Origin: Chitinivibrionales bacterium
Lineage (GTDB): Bacteria > Fibrobacterota > Chitinivibrionia > Chitinivibrionales > WJMI01
Assembly (NCBI GenBank): GCA_014729595.1
Contig: WJJU01000453.1
Location: forward strand, 1 to 5,117
Length of the DNA stretch: 5,117 nt
Direction: 5' to 3'
Shown here: positions 4,152 through 5,117 of the stretch, one piece after another
Numbering within the stretch: the stretch's first letter is position 1
Layout of the letters: each line of letters opens with the position of its first letter
The notes under the pieces: model-generated
What the model was told of the DNA's origin: nothing
Databases searched by the model: none
Seen by the model: the letters and a program-made list of their open reading frames with translations, nothing else
Made by a program: the position numbers and the translations under genes

Positions 4152-5117
4152 CTACGCTACTCGCTCTTCCGCCCGTGCTTTTTGACGGCGCCGCACTTGC
4201 CGCTCCTTGAGCCATGCGTAGAGCACCGGAGCCTGGAATATGGTTAGAAGCTCGAAGAGCATTCCCCCAAAGGACGGTATTGCCATTGGAATCATCACAT
4301 CGGCTCCTCTTCCCGCGGAGGTTAGTATGGGCAAGAGCGCCAGGATGGTGGTCGCCGAGGTCATCAGCGCCGGCCGAACCCGTCTGTTTGCAGCCTCCAC
4401 GGTGAGTTTACGCACCTCTTCCACGCTCGACGGTGTCGTATCGCGGAACCGCTGCTCTAAATAGGTACACATGACCACCGCATCGTCCGTGGCTATGCCG
4501 AACAAGGCGAGAAATCCCACCCAGATCGCCACACTCAGATTGATCGTTCCCATCTGGAAAAGGTCACGCGGGTTAACGCCGAATATTTCAACATCGAGGA
4601 ACCAGCCTTGACCGTAGAGCCAGATCATCATGAATCCACCGGACCACGCGACCACGATTCCGGTGAAAATCAGAAGGGTCGTGGGAATTTTCTTGAACTG
4701 AAAATAGAGAATCAAAAAGATTAGAAAAAGCGCAACCGGAAGGATTACCCGCAGTCGCTTTTCAGATCGAATCTGGTTCTTGTAACTTCCCCCGAATTCA
4801 TAGCTGATCCCGGCGGGAATCACGAGTTCGCCACTGTCGACCATCTCTTTCAGATAGCCTTGAGCCGACTGGACTACATCCACTTCCGCATAGTCGGCTT
4901 TCTTATCGAAAAGCACATAGCCTGTCAGGAAGGTGTCTTCACTCTTGATAACCTGTGGTCCACGCCGATAGACTATTCTTGCCAATTGTCCCAATGGCAC
5001 CCGAGCTCCCGAGGGTATTGAGACAAGAATCCGCTCCAAGTCCTCGATACCCCCCCCCAAGCCCCGCCGTTCACGCGGATACCGAACACGAACGTTGTAC
5101 CGCTCACGCCCTTCGAC
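4152..5117 (-). CDS. Heavy-metal RND efflux permease (CusA/CzcA family), C-terminal part
   Basis: Inner-membrane proton-driven pump of the HME-RND type, which with a periplasmic adaptor and a TolC-like channel exports metal ions such as Cu(I)/Ag(I) or Zn/Co/Cd. The frame runs off the right edge, so TTG at 5060 is not the start. The 321 visible residues begin at VEGRERYNVRVRYPRE, a clear CusA-type landmark, followed by the porter-domain end (SIPSGARVPLGQLARI, GPQVIKSED). Five membrane segments follow, at about 123-141, 147-169, 191-217, 248-265 and 275-300, matching TM8-12. MTSATTILALLPIL and IPSFGGMLFELLTIFQAP match the family's last helices, and the C-terminus is short and basic. Total family length is about 1040, so roughly two thirds is missing, including the TM4 acidic proton-relay residues that would help assign the metal. 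Odd features are an insert of about 20 residues before NLSVAIWVGF, GIATDDAVVM where CusA has an AETGVVM-type sequence, and a G9 tract. The metal specificity is unknown. Confidence 0.94.
   Translation of the reverse strand, partial: VEGRERYNVRVRYPRERRGLGGGIEDLERILVSIPSGARVPLGQLARIVYRRGPQVIKSEDTFLTGYVLFDKKADYAEVDVVQSAQGYLKEMVDSGELVIPAGISYEFGGSYKNQIRSEKRLRVILPVALFLIFLILYFQFKKIPTTLLIFTGIVVAWSGGFMMIWLYGQGWFLDVEIFGVNPRDLFQMGTINLSVAIWVGFLALFGIATDDAVVMCTYLEQRFRDTTPSSVEEVRKLTVEAANRRVRPALMTSATTILALLPILTSAGRGADVMIPMAIPSFGGMLFELLTIFQAPVLYAWLKERQVRRRQKARAEERVA
5050..5058. repeat. C9/G9 homopolymer inside the RND coding frame
   Basis: Nine consecutive C on the plus strand (nine G in the coding strand) encode the centre of the residues LGGGI, just after YPRERR. 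Related pumps normally have only one or two residues (often Asp-Asp or Asp-Ser) between this arginine and the following IEDLER-type helix, so about three residues appear extra. The current length keeps the frame open. Tracts like this are prone to polymerase slippage and also to sequencing error. Confidence 0.9.

Noticed and set aside
1..5117. CRISPR array, insertion sequence or prophage
   Set aside because: No regularly spaced direct repeats, transposase motifs or phage genes were seen on either strand.

Overview
The window holds a five-gene run on the plus strand (dprA fragment, ftsB/divIC, a DUF502 membrane protein, recO, a family 2 glycosyltransferase), a long convergent gap of 574 bases, and the C-terminal third of a heavy-metal RND efflux pump on the minus strand. 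The pump implies an outer membrane, so the host is probably a diderm bacterium. Three 60-base samples from genes give close to 48% GC by hand count. None of the visible gene starts has a strong Shine-Dalgarno sequence. I cannot name the phylum. The gene order suggests an uncultured or less-studied lineage rather than a model proteobacterium or firmicute, but that is inference.

Layout. Bases 3-785 encode the catalytic Rossmann core and winged-helix tail of DprA; the N-terminus lies left of the window. A short FtsB/DivIC-type septum protein (788-1084) and a DUF502 inner-membrane protein (1088-1813) follow with gaps of 2-3 bases, so these three are almost certainly cotranscribed. A 141-base gap with two mutually exclusive GC-rich hairpins separates them from recO (1955-2713). 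A glycosyltransferase follows recO after 12 bases (2726-3577). The minus-strand RND permease (4152-5117) is read from the right edge toward the gap.

Functional reading. DprA and RecO are both recombination mediators that load RecA onto SSB-coated single-stranded DNA, one in transformation and the other in gap repair. Here they sit about 1.2 kb apart on one strand, interleaved with envelope and cell-division genes. The RND pump is probably part of a separate metal-export locus.

The least explained stretch is 3578-4151. It has no convincing gene, but it holds nested inverted repeats. The clearest (3637-3731) can fold into an 11-bp helix with two bulges, a 7-8 bp helix and a three-way junction. 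On the minus strand one arm of that junction is a good tRNA-type T-loop hairpin. A second compound stem lies at 3938-3998, in a locally GC-rich block. This is the best candidate for an undescribed element, possibly a structured RNA, but no known RNA family could be matched by eye and chance pairing is not excluded.
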